This document shows, in pieces, positions 26,444-35,435 of a stretch of 64,000 bases of DNA (within the stretch, counting starts at the first letter, position 1; every line of letters begins with the position of its first letter). Both the position numbers and the translations under genes were made by a program. Origin of the DNA: Hymenobacter lucidus (lineage in GTDB: Bacteria > Bacteroidota > Bacteroidia > Cytophagales > Hymenobacteraceae); NCBI RefSeq assembly GCF_020447265.1, contig NZ_JAJADR010000005.1:248001-312000 (forward strand), read 5' to 3'. The notes beneath the pieces were generated by a model that saw only the letters and a program-made list of their open reading frames with translations, was not told where the DNA came from and made no database searches.

Positions 26444-27103
26444 ATGCAAACCCAGCCTGCTCCGGTTATCAACCAGCCCATCAGCAACAAGAACTCGTTG
26501 GCACTGCGCCTGTGGCACTGGAGCAGCGCGGCCGTTATTTCGGGTTTGCTCACCACCATTCTGTTTCTGTTCGTGATTCTGAAAATGAAAACCGTGGGGC
26601 CGCAGTTTCAGGAGGTGCTGCAAAAGGAAGGCGTCACGATGAGCAAAGAACAGGTGCGGGGTCTCACGCGCATCGTGTCGCACCGCATCTGGGACTGGCA
26701 CATTTACCTGGGCGTGGCGCTGTCGTTTCTGCTGGTGTTCCGCATCGTGCTGGAGTTTTTTCAGCCGGCCGGGCAGCGGTTTGGGGCCAAGCTGGGCGTG
26801 GCGCGGCAGTATTTTCGCCAGGTAGGCGCCGATATGCAGGACGCCCGCCATTCGCTGGTGGTCAAGTATTCCTACGCAGCTTTCTACCTGATGCTCACGG
26901 TGATGGTACTCACAGGCCTGGTGCTGATATATGCCGACGACGTAGAACTGCTGCACAAGCTGGAGCATACTATAAAGGAGGTGCACAACTTCACGATGTA
27001 CCTCGTCATTGCCTTTGTCGTGGCCCATATTGCAGGCGTGGTATGGTCGGAGCTGACCAAGGGCAAAGGCATTGTTTCTGACATGATTAACGGCGGCAAA
27101 TAA
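26444..27103 (+). CDS. cytochrome b561-type membrane protein
   Basis: A 219-residue protein with four transmembrane helices (about residues 28-52, 87-110, 143-165 and 183-205). Histidines in or near the helices (LWHWSS, SHRIWDWHIYLG, EVHNFTMYLVIAFVVAHIAG) fit bis-heme b ligation as in cytochrome b561 and Ni/Fe-hydrogenase b-type subunits. Probably an inner-membrane electron carrier; the partner is not in the window. The frame is open far upstream through the aminotransferase gene, but ATG 26444 is the natural start. A terminator follows. Confidence 0.85.
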   Translation: MQTQPAPVINQPISNKNSLALRLWHWSSAAVISGLLTTILFLFVILKMKTVGPQFQEVLQKEGVTMSKEQVRGLTRIVSHRIWDWHIYLGVALSFLLVFRIVLEFFQPAGQRFGAKLGVARQYFRQVGADMQDARHSLVVKYSYAAFYLMLTVMVLTGLVLIYADDVELLHKLEHTIKEVHNFTMYLVIAFVVAHIAGVVWSELTKGKGIVSDMINGGK

Positions 27104-27153
27104 GTCCAAGTATTCAGCTTACGCTATTTAAAAACGTCTTTTACCGGCGAAAT

Positions 27154-27190
27154 AAAAGCCGCTTCTGCCTTGGGCGGAGGCGGTTTTTTC
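27154..27190 (+). terminator. intrinsic terminator after the cytochrome gene
   Basis: AAAGCCGCTTCTGCC pairs with GGCGGAGGCGGTTT (an interrupted GC stem) followed by TTTTTTC. Confidence 0.75.
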
Positions 27191-27280
27191 GTTTAATAAT
27201 CCCAATTTCAAGGGCCGGGACAGCTCAACCACGGGTGGGGCCGCCGGCTGGTTCCGACTGAGATTTTCGCTCTACACGCT

Positions 27281-28837
27281 ATGCGCACGTTTTTTGGCCG
27301 TCTGTCGGCTATTTCCGCCCTTGCCGGCAGCCTTTTCGTTGTCAACCCCCAGCCCGCAGCGGCCCAGCAGGCAGCCACGTCCGGCCGCTTCATCACCGAC
27401 AGCCTCGACCGTTATATTCAGCGCGGCATGCGCCAGTGGCAGATTCCGGGGTTGGCGGTGGTCATCGTGAAAAACGGTAAAGTGGTAGTCAGCAAGGGCT
27501 ACGGGGTGCGGGCCGTGGGCCGGCCCGAGCCCGTGGACGCCAACACGCTGTTCATGATTGCCTCGAATACCAAGCTCTTCACCGGTACGGCCCTGGCCAA
27601 GCTCGAAGAAGACAAGAAACTTTCCCTCAACGACCGCGCCGACAAGTACCTGCCCGGCTTCCGCCTCTACGACTCCATCAGCTCCCAGCTCGTAACCGTG
27701 CGCGACCTGATGGGACACCACTTCGGCACTAAGACATTTCAGGGCGACTTCACCTTCTGGGACTCCAGCCTGAGCCGCGACGAGATAGTGCAGCGCATGC
27801 GCCTGCTAAAGCCCAGCGGCCAGTTTCGCAAAGACTACGGCTACTGCAACGCCGGCTTCGTGGCAGCGGGCCAGATTATCCCGGCCGTGACGGGCGGCAC
27901 CAGCTGGGACGACTACGTGCAGCAGAATTTTCTGCAGCCCCTGGGCATGACCAGCACCTCCACCGGCACGGCCGGCTACGGGCAGCGGCCCAACATTGCC
28001 CTGCCCTACTCCAACACCTTCGGCCCGCTGGCCCAGATGCCCTTCGACAACATCGACAACATCGGCCCCTGCGGCAGCATGGTATCCAACGTAACGGACC
28101 TGGCCAAGTGGCTGCGCTTCCAGCTCGATAGTGGCCGCTACGAGGGCAAGCAGCTGATGAGTTGGGCAGCCCTGCGCAAAACCCGGGACCCCAACACGCT
28201 GCTCAACACGCGTAAATCGACCATGTTGCCCACGCACTACATGACCTATGGCCTGGGTGTTTTCTCGGCCGACTACGCCGGCAGCCAGATTTTCTGGCAC
28301 ACCGGCGGGGCCACCGGCCACGTCAGTAACGTCTGCTTCGTACCCGAGGAGCAGCTCGGCATTGCTATTCTGACCAACAACGACAACCAAAGCTTTTTCG
28401 AGGCCCTGCGCTACCAAATTCTCGACAGCTACCTGGGCGTGCCCTACACCAACCGCAGTGCCGCCTTCCTGAAAGGAGCCCACGCCGGCGACCAGGAAAC
28501 CTACGCGGCTGTAGCCAAGCTGCAAAGCCGTGTGAGCAAGAAAAACAAGCTCCCATTGGCCCTGGATGCTTATACCGGGCAGTTTACGCACCCGCTGTTC
28601 GGCCCGATCAGTGTGGCCAAGAAAGGCAAGCAGCTGCTGGTGAGCTACCCAAACCACCCCAACCTGACGGCCACCCTCGACTACATGGACGGCCAGGAAT
28701 TCCGGGCCACGTACTCCAATCCCACTTACGGCATTTTCCCCGCCGTCTTCAAGCTGGAAGGCAGTAAGGTGGCAGGCCTGGAAATGCGCATTAACCCCTT
28801 TATTGAGTACGATTCGTACCAGTTCAGCCGTTTGTAG
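27281..28837 (+). CDS. secreted serine hydrolase (class C beta-lactamase/PBP-like)
   Basis: A 518-residue protein with signal peptide (to about residue 29, PAAAQQ) and a beta-lactamase-fold domain. Active-site motifs: S-x-x-K as Ser95-Asn-Thr-Lys98, Y-x-N as YCN in DYGYCNAGF, and the third motif HTGG in WHTGGATGHVSN. The C-terminal about 100 residues form a separate beta-domain of the DUF3471-like kind. Family members are peptidases or esterases acting on D-amino-acid peptides or small esters; very few are true beta-lactamases. Periplasmic or secreted. The next gene, a small exported protein, begins 62 bp later on the same strand. Confidence 0.87.
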   Translation: MRTFFGRLSAISALAGSLFVVNPQPAAAQQAATSGRFITDSLDRYIQRGMRQWQIPGLAVVIVKNGKVVVSKGYGVRAVGRPEPVDANTLFMIASNTKLFTGTALAKLEEDKKLSLNDRADKYLPGFRLYDSISSQLVTVRDLMGHHFGTKTFQGDFTFWDSSLSRDEIVQRMRLLKPSGQFRKDYGYCNAGFVAAGQIIPAVTGGTSWDDYVQQNFLQPLGMTSTSTGTAGYGQRPNIALPYSNTFGPLAQMPFDNIDNIGPCGSMVSNVTDLAKWLRFQLDSGRYEGKQLMSWAALRKTRDPNTLLNTRKSTMLPTHYMTYGLGVFSADYAGSQIFWHTGGATGHVSNVCFVPEEQLGIAILTNNDNQSFFEALRYQILDSYLGVPYTNRSAAFLKGAHAGDQETYAAVAKLQSRVSKKNKLPLALDAYTGQFTHPLFGPISVAKKGKQLLVSYPNHPNLTATLDYMDGQEFRATYSNPTYGIFPAVFKLEGSKVAGLEMRINPFIEYDSYQFSRL

Positions 28838-28899
28838 GCCGTAGTGTGGCGTGGTTTGTGCCACGTGGTTCCCCGTATCGTCCCCTAGTTGTTTGTCGT

Positions 28900-29415
28900 A
28901 TGCGGCTTTCTTTTCTTCTTTCGGCGCTGGGCTTAACCACCGTTTTTGCTGGGGCTCAAAATGCGGTGGTAAGCTCGGCGCCCGTGCGCCCGGCGCTTAC
29001 GCTTACGCTCAACGGCAAACCCGTAGCCGTCGATACAGCCTTTTCGCGCCTGGAAGTCAGCACCGGAGTTAATAAGGTGCTATCCATCAATCTGGTGCGG
29101 GCTGACAGTCCCGACGACCAGGGTCTCACCATTCTCATCGACCAGTTTCCGTTGGCCGTGGGCCAGTATCGGTTCAAGGAAATACTGAGCGGCCACGTGC
29201 GCGACGCCTCTTACCGCTACGGCACCACCACGGCCTATTCCACGGCCTGCGGCCTCAACGACGGCCTCGTGCAGGTGCAGGCCATTGATACGCAGCGCCA
29301 CATCATCCGGGGCACTTACCGGGCTGTGCTCTGCGAGGCCGAAGCCCGCCCCGGCTCCAAGCGCCGTCGGTTTGCAGTAGAAGGCTCTTTCCAGAGTACG
29401 TACTCCATCCGTTAG
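28900..29415 (+). CDS. exported hypothetical protein
   Basis: A 171-residue protein with a clear signal peptide (MRLSFLLSALGLTTVFAGAQN). The mature part is beta-rich with the pattern LTLTLNGKPVAVDTAFSRL and ITILIDQFPLAVGQYRF-like strands; this resembles small DUF6252-type Bacteroidota exported proteins, but I do not recognise it firmly. Two cysteines (STACGLND and AVLCEAE) could form a disulfide. The frame is open back to a GTG at 28846; ATG 28900 directly precedes the signal peptide. Possibly in an operon with the serine hydrolase. Confidence 0.65.
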   Translation: MRLSFLLSALGLTTVFAGAQNAVVSSAPVRPALTLTLNGKPVAVDTAFSRLEVSTGVNKVLSINLVRADSPDDQGLTILIDQFPLAVGQYRFKEILSGHVRDASYRYGTTTAYSTACGLNDGLVQVQAIDTQRHIIRGTYRAVLCEAEARPGSKRRRFAVEGSFQSTYSIR

Positions 29416-29712
29416 TTGCAGTAGTTTCGGATTACATAGCTTAGCCAGCAAACTGGCTACACAGCTCTTAGCAAGCTCTACAGTAAGGCGTTAAGCCACT
29501 TTTTAAGCAGATTAAGCTCAGATTAAAATTATTTGTATTATTCTTTTTATTTTTTGCATATTAATTGTTATCATGCGTAACAATCGAGGGGGCTTGCCCG
29601 ACGCTAGCCTGACCGGCCAAGCTCGGCGGTGAGGCTGAGCTAGTTCATCTGACTTGCTGCCTGCATTGACACCAGTTGACGGGGGATTTCCGCATTTTTC
29701 CGCTTTTTACCC
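29416..29712. other. intergenic region, AT-rich in the middle
   Basis: About 297 bp without a gene. Positions 29515-29580 are strikingly AT-rich for this window and probably contain the promoter of the PIG-L gene; no exact TAnnTTTG is found there. Confidence 0.5.
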
Positions 29713-30891
29713 ATGGCTAAGCTTCTACGGAACCTGCTAGTGCTGCTAGTACTGCTGGCCAGCCAGCCGGCAGTTGCCGGCAATGTTACAGTATATGTAA
29801 ACGGCCACCCCGACGATTGGCAGCTGTTTATGAACCCCGATGCCTACCAGGATCTGACCAATCCGGACAACCGGGTAGTGTTCATCTACTTAACTTCCGG
29901 CGACCAGGGTCTGCGCATCGGTGGGCGGGGCACTATTCCGCTGTTCCGGGCCCGGGAAAGTGGGGCGGTACGCTCAAGCAGCTTTGCCTCCAACCAAGCC
30001 GTAGCCAGTGCCGACAGCCTGCACAAAGGCCGGCGAGTCCTGATCAATCAGCATCTGATAACGAAATACAGCTACGAAAACGCGGTTCACTATTTTATTC
30101 GGATGCCCGATGTGGCCGACTGGCAAAGCACCACGCTGATCGACCAGTTTCACCACCGTCCGCTACCGTTGCGCACCATTGATGGAGTTTCGACCTACAC
30201 CAGCTGGAACGAGCTGGTAGCTACCGTGCGAGCCATTATTGTGGCTGAAACCCGCCACACCAACAACTTCCGCCTCAACACCCTGGACCCTGATGTGCGC
30301 TATAACCCCGACGACCACCCCGACCACCGCAATGCCGGCACCGCCGCCGTAGATGCTTGCCGGGGCCTGAAAGCGCGCATCAAACTGTTTCAGGGCTATG
30401 CCACCGGGATGTACCCCGAAAACCTGTCGAACGAGGAAAAGCTCAATGAGTCGGCGCTGTTTGCCCTGGCGGCCAGCGCCACCATCGAGGCGGGCTACGA
30501 CAATACCTGGGAATTCTGGCACAAGGGCTTTATCGGCAAAAACTACTACCGCCTCTACTACGACCCGGTGAGCCTGCAGGCCAGCGTGATGCCATCCTTT
30601 GAAAGCATGCCGGTGCCCCAGAACACAGCTGGTGAGTTCTCGCTCGATTATATATCTCCGCCCGGCCACTCCGACGCCGACCAGAACATGGTAATGCAGG
30701 CCTTCGACCGAGCCAGCGAGTTTATTGCCTACCACAAGCGGCACTTCAATAACATGCACCTCTTCGCGTATGCCATGCTCCTGCTCGGCGGTTTTTGCAC
30801 CGGCTTGTTTGTACGCCGCCGTCCGCACGAGCCGCTGCAACAGCAGCCACAGCCACAGCCACAGCCACAGCCGCAGCACCGCTACGCTTAA
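29713..30891 (+). CDS. PIG-L family deacetylase with C-terminal membrane anchor
   Basis: A 392-residue protein with signal peptide (to about residue 23), a PIG-L/LmbE-type N-deacetylase domain and a C-terminal transmembrane helix (about 350-370). The zinc motif is His32-Pro-Asp-Asp35 (NGHPDDW), with the later ligand in DDHPDHRNAG. PIG-L enzymes remove acetyl groups from N-acetylated sugars. The domain lies outside the inner membrane and is held there by the C-terminal helix, followed by RRRPHEP and a Gln-Pro repeat tail. The anchor and tail are unusual additions. Substrate unknown. Confidence 0.85.
   Translation: MAKLLRNLLVLLVLLASQPAVAGNVTVYVNGHPDDWQLFMNPDAYQDLTNPDNRVVFIYLTSGDQGLRIGGRGTIPLFRARESGAVRSSSFASNQAVASADSLHKGRRVLINQHLITKYSYENAVHYFIRMPDVADWQSTTLIDQFHHRPLPLRTIDGVSTYTSWNELVATVRAIIVAETRHTNNFRLNTLDPDVRYNPDDHPDHRNAGTAAVDACRGLKARIKLFQGYATGMYPENLSNEEKLNESALFALAASATIEAGYDNTWEFWHKGFIGKNYYRLYYDPVSLQASVMPSFESMPVPQNTAGEFSLDYISPPGHSDADQNMVMQAFDRASEFIAYHKRHFNNMHLFAYAMLLLGGFCTGLFVRRRPHEPLQQQPQPQPQPQPQHRYA
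30844..30873 (+). repeat. hexanucleotide tandem repeat encoding Gln-Pro
   Basis: About five CAGCCA units (the last changed to CAGCCG) encode the Gln-Pro tail of the PIG-L protein. Slippage would change tail length without shifting the frame. Confidence 0.8.
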
Positions 30892-30919
30892 GCGCTAAAA
30901 CGACGTTTCTACCTAGATA

Positions 30920-30965
30920 AAGGGCTTTACCACGCAAAATCGTGAGTAGGGCCCTTAGCTGTTTT
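30920..30965 (+). terminator. terminator-like hairpin after the PIG-L gene
   Basis: AAGGGCTTTAC (30920-30930) pairs with GTAGGGCCCTT (30946-30956) using G-T pairs; an inner CACG/CGTG extends it, and CTGTTTT follows. The rest of the gap to 31165 shows nothing clear except TATCTTGG near 31133, close to TAnnTTTG. Confidence 0.55.
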
Positions 30966-31165
30966 GGCAGCGCCGGAAGTCGGCTACAGCAGGGCCAGGT
31001 CAAGCTTATTCGCCGGCAGAGATGTGGCCGTGGCGGCTGCTTACGGCCTGGTTGAGAGCATAACCGGGAAGAGAAAAACAGGGAAACAAAGTAGCCGCGG
31101 AAGTCGGGGAAAGTGGAGGACCTGCTCCTGCTTATCTTGGGCCGCTTACTATCCATCTGCCCTGT

Positions 31166-32725
31166 ATGCCTGCTTCCGCCCCACCCGCCGCCAAACTGTA
31201 TCTGGGTTGGCTCTTGGCTTTTATCCTGGTCAAAATCGGCTTGCAGTATGTGCTGGCACACCCCGTGTACGAGCTGCACCGCGACGAATTTCTGCACCTC
31301 GACCAGGCCAACCACCTGGCGGCGGGCTATGTGTCGGTACCGCCGCTGTCGGCCTGGGTAGCCGCCCTGATTCAGCTGTTGGGCAATTCGGAGTTCTGGG
31401 TGCGGTTTTTTCCGGCGCTGTTTGGAGCCCTCACGCTGGCTGTGGTGTGGGCAGCGGTACACGCGCTGGGCGGCGGCCTCTATGCCAAGGTGCTGGCTGG
31501 CGTGGCCGTGCTGTTCTCGGTGCTACTACGCCTCAACCTGCTGTTTCAGCCCAACTCCTTCGACGTGCTGGCCTGGACGGCGGCTTACTATTGCCTGCTG
31601 CGCGTGGTGCAGGATGGCCGGCGGCGCTGGCTGGTGGCGCTGGGCGCAGTGGTGGGGCTGGGCATGCTCAATAAGTACAACCTGGTGTTCTGGGCTGCGG
31701 GTGTGGTGCCGGCCCTATTGCTCACACCCCAGCGCCGCTTACTGGCCCGGCCCCGCACCTATCTGGCCGTGCTGGTGGCGCTGCTGGTGTTTCTGCCCAA
31801 CCTGCTCTGGCAGTACCAGCACCATTGGCCGGTAGTCTGGCACATGCAGGAGCTGCAGAAAAGCCAGCTGGTGCACGTCGAGCGGGCCGATTTTTTTAAG
31901 GAGCAGCTGCTGTTCTTTCTCAACAGCAGCTTCGTGCTGATAGCCGCCCTCGTGGGCTTTGGGCGCTACGCCCCGTTACGGCCCTACCGATTTGTGGGTC
32001 TGGCCGTGCTCATTACGCTGGTGCTTTTTGCAGCCATGCGGGCTAAAGCTTACTACGCCATTGGCCTCTACCCTATTTTGCTGGCCTTTGGCAGCGTGTA
32101 TCTGGAGGCCGCCTGGCCCGGCGGCTGGCAACGGCGCTACCTGCGGCCGGCGGCTTTGTTACTAATAGCTGTGCTGTTTCTGCCGATGCTGCTGGTGGCC
32201 TTCCCGCTAAAAACGCCCGAGCAGATCCGGCAAAACCCCGGCGCTTACGAAAAGCTGGGGCTGCTGCGCTGGGAAGATGGTAAAAACCACCCGCTGCCCC
32301 AGGATTTTGCCGACATGATCAGTTGGCGCGACATGGCGGGGCTGGCGCTGCAAGGCTACCAGCAGCTGACGCCCGACCAGCAGCGCCATCTGCTCATCAT
32401 CACCGACAACTACGGCGAGGCCGGGGCGCTCAACTTCTACAACCACGGCCGCATGCCCGCCGCGCTTTCCTACAATGCCGACTACGCCTACTGGTTTCCG
32501 CCGCTCGACAGCCTGCAAGTGGTGATGCTGGTAACCGAAGATGCCCTGGAGGCCGATGACGCCATCCATTTTGCTTCCAATAAGCTCATTGGGCGTATTC
32601 AAAACCCGTTGGCGCGCGAAAACGGCACCTCCGTGTACGTGCTGCACCAGCCCGACTCGGCTATTGTGGCGGAAGTGCGCCAGCAGGTAGCGCAACAGCA
32701 GCGTCGGATGCGCGGTTGGCACTAG
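31166..32725 (+). CDS. GT39/ArnT-like membrane glycosyltransferase
   Basis: A 519-residue protein with about 10-11 hydrophobic helices and a C-terminal periplasmic part (about 380-519). The first loop motif YELHRDEFLHLDQANHLAAGY carries the acidic pair expected for GT-C enzymes of the PMT/ArnT class (dolichyl- or undecaprenyl-phosphate-sugar donors), and LNLLFQPNSFDVLAWTAAYY is typical of Bacteroidota members. The acceptor is unknown; lipid or surface glycan modification is likely. Its last 65 bp overlap the convergent DUF1990 gene. Confidence 0.85.
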   Translation: MPASAPPAAKLYLGWLLAFILVKIGLQYVLAHPVYELHRDEFLHLDQANHLAAGYVSVPPLSAWVAALIQLLGNSEFWVRFFPALFGALTLAVVWAAVHALGGGLYAKVLAGVAVLFSVLLRLNLLFQPNSFDVLAWTAAYYCLLRVVQDGRRRWLVALGAVVGLGMLNKYNLVFWAAGVVPALLLTPQRRLLARPRTYLAVLVALLVFLPNLLWQYQHHWPVVWHMQELQKSQLVHVERADFFKEQLLFFLNSSFVLIAALVGFGRYAPLRPYRFVGLAVLITLVLFAAMRAKAYYAIGLYPILLAFGSVYLEAAWPGGWQRRYLRPAALLLIAVLFLPMLLVAFPLKTPEQIRQNPGAYEKLGLLRWEDGKNHPLPQDFADMISWRDMAGLALQGYQQLTPDQQRHLLIITDNYGEAGALNFYNHGRMPAALSYNADYAYWFPPLDSLQVVMLVTEDALEADDAIHFASNKLIGRIQNPLARENGTSVYVLHQPDSAIVAEVRQQVAQQQRRMRGWH

Positions 32726-33377
32726 CGCCGGTGCGCAGCATCTCGTCTACCTGCTCGCGCAGCCGCCGCAACGACTCGTGGGCGAAACGCCGCTGCAGCG
32801 GCCGGCCAAACAGCCGAAAGCCCAGCCAGTAGAACGGGTTGCGGATGCGGCCCACCTGCGAAAAGGCGTGAATGTGGAACACGACGCGGCCCGTGCTCAG
32901 GTTTTTGTGAATCGTAAACTCAATCTGGCCCCGCTCGAAATGGCCTTCCAGGGTGCGGTAGTTGTAGCCCCACACCTGCTCCTGGGTGCCGTCGGGCAGG
33001 GTGCGCCGCTCGTCCGTGACGCCGCCGATGCGCACGCCAAACCAGAAGGTGAAGAACAGGAACTGGGCCCGTAGCACCATGGTGCGGTTTTCCAGGGGCG
33101 CGTCGGGCACGAAGATGCCGGTAATCAGGTCGGAGGGCGGGAAGGTGTAGTTGCGCAGAATCTGCTGGCCGGCCTGCCAGGGGCCGTGCTCGGCGGGCGG
33201 TCCGGGCTGCTCACTGGGTAGCTCTATTTCGTAGTCGTCGATGCGCCAGCCGTTTTCGGCGGTATACTCGGCCGTGCGCTCCAGGTCGAAGTTGACCTGG
33301 GCCTTGCCGAAGGATTCGAGACGGGCGCGCTGCACTTCCCAGAGCGGCGGCTTGGTGGCGGTAGTAGGATTAGGCAT
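32661..33377 (-). CDS. DUF1990 family protein
   Basis: A 238-residue protein of the DUF1990 family. The conserved C-terminal half is clear: VWGYNYRTLEGHFERGQIEF, then HIHAFSQVGRIRNPFYWLGFRLFGRPLQRRFAHES. Function unknown; the fold is probably of the START/SRPBCC ligand-binding kind. The start is ATG 33377, overlapping the last 8 bp of the upstream gene (stop at 33370), so translational coupling is likely. The 3' end overlaps the glycosyltransferase gene on the other strand by 65 bp. The next gene upstream is a diverged paralogue. Confidence 0.8.
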   Translation of the reverse strand: MPNPTTATKPPLWEVQRARLESFGKAQVNFDLERTAEYTAENGWRIDDYEIELPSEQPGPPAEHGPWQAGQQILRNYTFPPSDLITGIFVPDAPLENRTMVLRAQFLFFTFWFGVRIGGVTDERRTLPDGTQEQVWGYNYRTLEGHFERGQIEFTIHKNLSTGRVVFHIHAFSQVGRIRNPFYWLGFRLFGRPLQRRFAHESLRRLREQVDEMLRTGASANRASDAAVALPAGALPPQ

Positions 33378-33939
33378 GGGCTTGGGCTTCGGCCGAGTCT
33401 TTATCGTGTTCAATCGTTTCGACCTCGACCGGGCCGTGGTGGCCACCACTGGCCTGGGCTACCCGTTGGCAAAACGACTCCCAGGTTTGCTGCTGCACCC
33501 GCTTGCCCATACCCAGCGTGTCGTAGGTGAAGGCCACCAGCCCGTCGCGGGAACGGGCCCAGGAATGAATTTCGAAGCGCAGCCCGCTGGCTCCCGCCTT
33601 ACCGAGGGGCTCTACCGCAAACCGGATGCGGCCCGCTTCGGGGTGGTCTTCGAGGGTGATAAACTCAAAGCAATCCTTCGTTACCTCCGTCACGCGCACC
33701 GAGCCGTTCCAAGGGCCCAGAATTTTGATGGCAAACTCGTCGCCCTTGCGCAGGCGGTGGTCTTCGCCCTTCACCTTCTCGAATTCGGCCAGCAAATCGG
33801 GCGAGTAGAACTCTACGTTGCACTGGATGGCCTCCATCAGCTCTTCGGCCGACAACGTGGGCTTTTCGATATCAATCCAGTAGCGGCGCTCGAACAAAGG
33901 GCCGGAACCGGTGCTGGCGGGCTGCTCAGGTTTTTTCAT
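33370..33939 (-). CDS. DUF1990-like protein, diverged paralogue
   Basis: A 189-residue protein. The middle-to-end part (DCFEFITLEDHPEAGRIRFAVEPLG, LRFEIHSWARSRDGLVAFTYDTLGMGKRVQQQTWESFCQRVA) has the same pattern as the DUF1990 neighbour: a glycine-histidine strand, an I.S.AR/FS.V strand and a terminal helix. It forms a two-gene operon with that neighbour, overlapping by 8 bp. Its paralogy with the neighbour is my reading from pattern similarity and is less certain than the neighbour's own family call. Role unknown. Confidence 0.7.
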   Translation of the reverse strand: MKKPEQPASTGSGPLFERRYWIDIEKPTLSAEELMEAIQCNVEFYSPDLLAEFEKVKGEDHRLRKGDEFAIKILGPWNGSVRVTEVTKDCFEFITLEDHPEAGRIRFAVEPLGKAGASGLRFEIHSWARSRDGLVAFTYDTLGMGKRVQQQTWESFCQRVAQASGGHHGPVEVETIEHDKDSAEAQAHA

Positions 33940-34054
33940 GGATGAAGCCGATGGCGGGCAAAGTGGGCCCAGCCGGGGGCTTGCCTCCTAACGCGCGGGG
34001 CCGGTCGGGGGTTGGCTTTTTGGCCCGCAGCGGTGGGCGCGCCGCAATTCCGAC

Positions 34055-34062
34055 TACTTTTG
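34055..34062 (+). promoter_or_regulatory. Bacteroidota -7 promoter element (TACTTTTG)
   Basis: An exact TAnnTTTG match 31 bp before the start of the GT87-like gene; the -33 region is not convincing. Confidence 0.55.
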
Positions 34063-34092
34063 CCCCCAATCCCATCCGCTTTGCTTCGCCCT

Positions 34093-35292
34093 ATGCGTAC
34101 GTCCCGGCTTTCTCGGTTTTTGCTCACGCCGCGCTTCGTGGTGGCCCTCTACGTCTTTGTGACGGTGGTGGTGAGCTTCCAGCACTACTTCAAGAATACG
34201 ATTAACAACTATCTGATCTTTGTTAAGCCGTTTTTCAACCTGCTGGAAGGTAAAAACCTCTACCTCGAATACCCCGAGTACTACTACGACACCTACAAGT
34301 ACAGCCCGGTTTTCGCCCTGTTTATGGGCGCCTTTGCCTGGATGCCCAACTGGCTGGGCTTGCTACTCTGGAACGTGCTCAACAACGTGGTGTTCTACAC
34401 GGCGGCCCGACGACTATTCCCGGAAACGCGCCGGCAGCTGCTGTTTCTGCTGCTGGTGTTTTTGGATGTAATGACGGCGCTGCACAACAGCCAGGCAAAC
34501 TGCCTGCTGGTGGGCCTCATGCTCTGGACCTACCTCAACCTGGAAAACAAAAAGCCCATCTGGGCCGGCCTGTGCATTGCTTTGGCCTTTCTCATCAAGA
34601 TTTACGGCGTTGGCATCGGGCTGCTGTTTCTGTTTTATCCGGGCTTTTTTCGCAACAGCTTCTGGGCCGCGCTGTGGCTGGTGCTGCTGGGCTTCTCGCC
34701 GCTGCTGGTAGTAAGCTGGTCCGAGTTTCAGATGATTTACCAGGGCTGGTACGACATCGTGCGGGCCTCGGCCACCGGCGTGCAATTGTCGCTGATGGGC
34801 GTGCTCGAAACCTGGTTTGGCCTGCAGTTGTCGAAGGGTGCGGTGCAGCTCACGGGCTTGGTGGCCCTGCTGCTGCCCCTGGCCTACTGGCGGCGCTGGA
34901 CCGATACCCACTACCGCCGCCTCTACGTGGCCTCCATCCTGATCTTTGTGGTCATTTTCAACCAGATGGCTGAGTCGCCTACCTTCATTATTGCAGTTTC
35001 GGGCTTCGTATTCTGGTTTCTGTACTACCGCCGTAGCACGCCGCTGGCCTGGCCGCTGTTTGTGCTGGTGGCCCTGTTTACGTCCCTGGCCGCCACCGAT
35101 ATTTACCCCCACTTCATTCGCAGCGGCGTGTTCGACACCTACAAAATCAAGGCCGTGCCCATGATTCTGGCCTGGGTTTTCATTCAGTGGCAGCTGCTGT
35201 TTTTCCCGCGCTGGCAGGCCCGGCTAGCCGCCGCCGAAGCTGCCGAGCAGGAAAGCGTAGCCGCCGAAACGGAAGCAACTGCCACGGTTTAA
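34093..35292 (+). CDS. GT87-like (DUF2029) membrane glycosyltransferase
   Basis: A 399-residue protein with about nine to ten transmembrane helices. The first periplasmic loop (YLIFVKPFFNLLEGKNLYLEYPEYYYDTYKYSPVFAL) has the acidic and tyrosine-rich pattern of DUF2029/GT87 polyprenyl-phosphate-mannose-dependent transferases; LHNSQANCLLVGLMLWTYL is also typical. It would transfer a hexose from a lipid carrier to an extracytoplasmic acceptor. The C-terminus ends in an Ala/Glu-rich tail. ATG 34093 begins the protein; the open frame upstream of it is not protein-like. A terminator follows. Confidence 0.85.
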   Translation: MRTSRLSRFLLTPRFVVALYVFVTVVVSFQHYFKNTINNYLIFVKPFFNLLEGKNLYLEYPEYYYDTYKYSPVFALFMGAFAWMPNWLGLLLWNVLNNVVFYTAARRLFPETRRQLLFLLLVFLDVMTALHNSQANCLLVGLMLWTYLNLENKKPIWAGLCIALAFLIKIYGVGIGLLFLFYPGFFRNSFWAALWLVLLGFSPLLVVSWSEFQMIYQGWYDIVRASATGVQLSLMGVLETWFGLQLSKGAVQLTGLVALLLPLAYWRRWTDTHYRRLYVASILIFVVIFNQMAESPTFIIAVSGFVFWFLYYRRSTPLAWPLFVLVALFTSLAATDIYPHFIRSGVFDTYKIKAVPMILAWVFIQWQLLFFPRWQARLAAAEAAEQESVAAETEATATV

Positions 35293-35330
35293 CCCAAGCT
35301 GAACCCGCTGCCGAAAAGACTGCCATTGCC

Positions 35331-35370
35331 AAAGCCCCGCTCCTGCCGTATAGCAGGCGGGGCTTTTTTG
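35331..35370 (+). terminator. intrinsic terminator after the GT87-like gene
   Basis: AAAGCCCCGC plus CCTGC (35331-35346, one bulged T) pairs with GCAGGCGGGGCTTT, followed by TTT. Confidence 0.85.
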
Positions 35371-35435
35371 CGCCCCAAATCTTCTCTGTTCCCCGAACGA
35401 AAAAAACTCACCACTCACTATTTCACCACTGCACC

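Noticed and set aside
27281..28837. True beta-lactamase (antibiotic resistance) reading for the serine hydrolase
   Set aside because: The S-x-x-K, Y-x-N and HTG motifs are shared by many peptidases and esterases; an added C-terminal beta-domain is typical of the non-lactamase group.
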